Below, in pieces: positions 7,469 through 8,531 of a stretch of DNA of 8,531 nt. Within the stretch, counting starts at the first letter, position 1; each line of letters opens with the position of its first letter. The notes under the pieces are model-generated. The model had not been told where the DNA came from. It did not search any database and saw nothing but the letters and a program-made list of their open reading frames with translations. Source of the DNA: an uncultured Phycisphaerales bacterium (lineage in GTDB: Bacteria; Planctomycetota; Phycisphaerae; Sedimentisphaerales; Anaerobacaceae). The stretch is taken from positions 1 to 8,531 of the forward strand of contig CALMMH010000804.1 in assembly GCA_937868145.1 (NCBI GenBank). Direction: 5' to 3'. The position numbers and the translations under genes are program-made.

Positions 7469-8531
7469 ATGGCAGAGAATCTCGACACCCTCAACACCGC
7501 CGTCTCACTGCTCATCCGAGCTGCCCTGCTCGCGGCGCGGTTCTCGGGACGTGTGCGTCAGCGATACCTCAAACGCTTGGCGGGCCGGGATGTCGATGCC
7601 AAAGCCAAGGAAATCCTCTTCCTCAAAGACCGGGTCTATCAGCTCGAAATGCAGGTCTCGATCCTGCGGAAGCATCTCCACCAGAAGGGTAAGAGCCCAC
7701 GGTACACCGTTCGTGAAAGACTCCTCATCCTCTGGCACGTGGAAGCCTTCCAGATCCCCAGGCGAAAGGTCTCCCGGTATTTTGGTATCGCCCGATCCAC
7801 ACTCTATCGTTGGCTGCACAAGATCGAAGATGAGGAATCCTCCGCCACACCGACGAACAAGACCTCGGCGGAGATCGCCATGCTCGTCTGGGAGATCACC
7901 AAAGCTGATCTCAGTTGGGGCCGGATCCGCATCGCCAACCAACTCAAGTTGCTGGGCATCCTTCTCTCGGCATCTACCGTGCGAAACACCCTGCAGCGGC
8001 CGAAACCCCCGAATGCTCCCACATCCGCGACCACCCCTGAGAAAAAAGAAGAGAAGCCAGAGGCCCGCTCGATTCCTGCTTGGTATCCCAATCACGTCTG
8101 GTCTATCGACACCACGAAGGTCCGGTGCTGGGGGCTGTGGCCCATTCACGTCCTGGTGGCCATCGACCACTTCTCCCGCAAGGTCGTATGCGTGGCGCCC
8201 CTGGAAGGCCCCAACGCCGGCTGGAACATCGAGACGCTGGAGCAAGCCATGCGAAAACGTGGCGGGCCCAAGCACATCATCTCCGACCAAGCCCCGGTCT
8301 TCGTTGGTGCTGCCTTTACCGAACTCCTGAAACAATGGAACATCAAACCTCGTTTCGGCGCCGTGGGCAAACACGGGTCCATCGCCGTGACGGAGCGAGT
8401 CATCGAGACGCTCAAATACGAGTGGCTGCGATGCGTTCCGCTCATCAAGGGCTTCGACCATCTGACGCTCCTGTGCACGGAATTCGAAAGCTGGTACAAC
8501 GCTTGGCGGCCACACATGACACTCGATGGTC
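7469..8531 (+). CDS. DDE transposase (rve integrase core, IS3/IS481-like), 3' end missing
   Basis: The enzyme would cut and join the ends of its insertion sequence. 354 codons are seen from the ATG at 7469 and the frame leaves the window open. Residues 41-72 have a heptad-like pattern (AKEILFLKDRVYQLEMQVSI) and may form a coiled coil. Residues about 78-120 form a helix-turn-helix (RRKVSRYFGIARSTLYRWL) likely to bind the element's ends. The integrase core spans about 200-350, with the catalytic residues Asp214 (WSIDTT), Asp273 (IISDQAPVF) and Glu309 (VTERVIETLK). The last two are separated by exactly 35 residues, as in the IS3/retroviral integrase group. The frame closes with YNAWRPHMTLDG, a typical near-C-terminal motif, so only a few tens of residues should be missing. 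Unlike classical IS3 elements there is no separate upstream orfA: the helix-turn-helix and the core are in one frame. All triad residues are intact, so it may be active. Confidence 0.9.
   Translation, partial: MAENLDTLNTAVSLLIRAALLAARFSGRVRQRYLKRLAGRDVDAKAKEILFLKDRVYQLEMQVSILRKHLHQKGKSPRYTVRERLLILWHVEAFQIPRRKVSRYFGIARSTLYRWLHKIEDEESSATPTNKTSAEIAMLVWEITKADLSWGRIRIANQLKLLGILLSASTVRNTLQRPKPPNAPTSATTPEKKEEKPEARSIPAWYPNHVWSIDTTKVRCWGLWPIHVLVAIDHFSRKVVCVAPLEGPNAGWNIETLEQAMRKRGGPKHIISDQAPVFVGAAFTELLKQWNIKPRFGAVGKHGSIAVTERVIETLKYEWLRCVPLIKGFDHLTLLCTEFESWYNAWRPHMTLDG

Larger units (their letters stand above)
7304..8531 (+). mobile_element. Insertion sequence, left part; right end outside window
   Basis: The element is identified by its transposase gene, which reads rightwards out of the window. 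The left end is placed provisionally at TGTACCTGTCAAGCGACAAT, starting at 7304, because it begins with TG, contains the small inverted repeat TGTC-AAGC-GACA, and lies just beyond where similarity of the flanking pseudogene to its paralogue fades. The stretch 7304-7468 between this point and the transposase holds no gene; it carries a TATAAT box and a strong ribosome binding site. Without the right end, neither the terminal inverted repeats nor the target duplication can be checked. Confidence 0.6.

Noticed and set aside
7505..8515. 336-codon open frame on the minus strand
   Set aside because: It is antisense to the transposase, whose plus-strand frame has an intact catalytic triad and a strong ribosome binding site.
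1..8531. CRISPR array, tRNA or rRNA
   Set aside because: No regularly spaced repeats, cloverleaf-like sequence or conserved rRNA stretches were seen on either strand by eye.

Overview
The window is dense, GC-rich bacterial DNA. It holds three related genes on the minus strand and the start of an insertion sequence on the plus strand at the right edge. Very large secreted proteins that combine CBM9-like or discoidin-like binding modules, a FlgD-like Ig domain and an NHL-type beta-propeller are typical of the PVC group. A planctomycete or close relative is therefore the best guess, but this is inference because no marker gene is present.

Layout, following minus-strand transcription from right to left. 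At 6456-7303 lies the 3' part of a propeller/CBM9 gene. It carries an in-frame TAA (7206-7208), appears to have lost its central part by an in-frame deletion near 6858-6881, and is cut at its 5' side by the insertion sequence. After a 108-bp gap comes an intact 1272-residue paralogue (2529-6347) with a signal peptide, an N-terminal CBM9-like domain, a FlgD-like Ig domain, a propeller holding one EF-hand loop, and a second C-terminal CBM9-like domain. About 50 bp downstream starts a third member (2479 to the left edge, incomplete). It has the same Ig-plus-propeller core, but a discoidin-like module replaces the N-terminal CBM9. The two intact genes probably form one operon.

At 7304-8531 is the left part of an insertion sequence. 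Its single transposase gene runs rightwards out of the window, away from the operon, and shows a helix-turn-helix and an exact D-D-(35)-E catalytic triad.

Taken together, this looks like a tandem array of secreted, probably carbohydrate-binding propeller proteins. The array has expanded by duplication, exchanged its N-terminal modules, and is decaying at one end where a transposon has inserted. No catalytic residues of a known enzyme family were recognised in the propeller proteins, so the substrate and activity are unknown.
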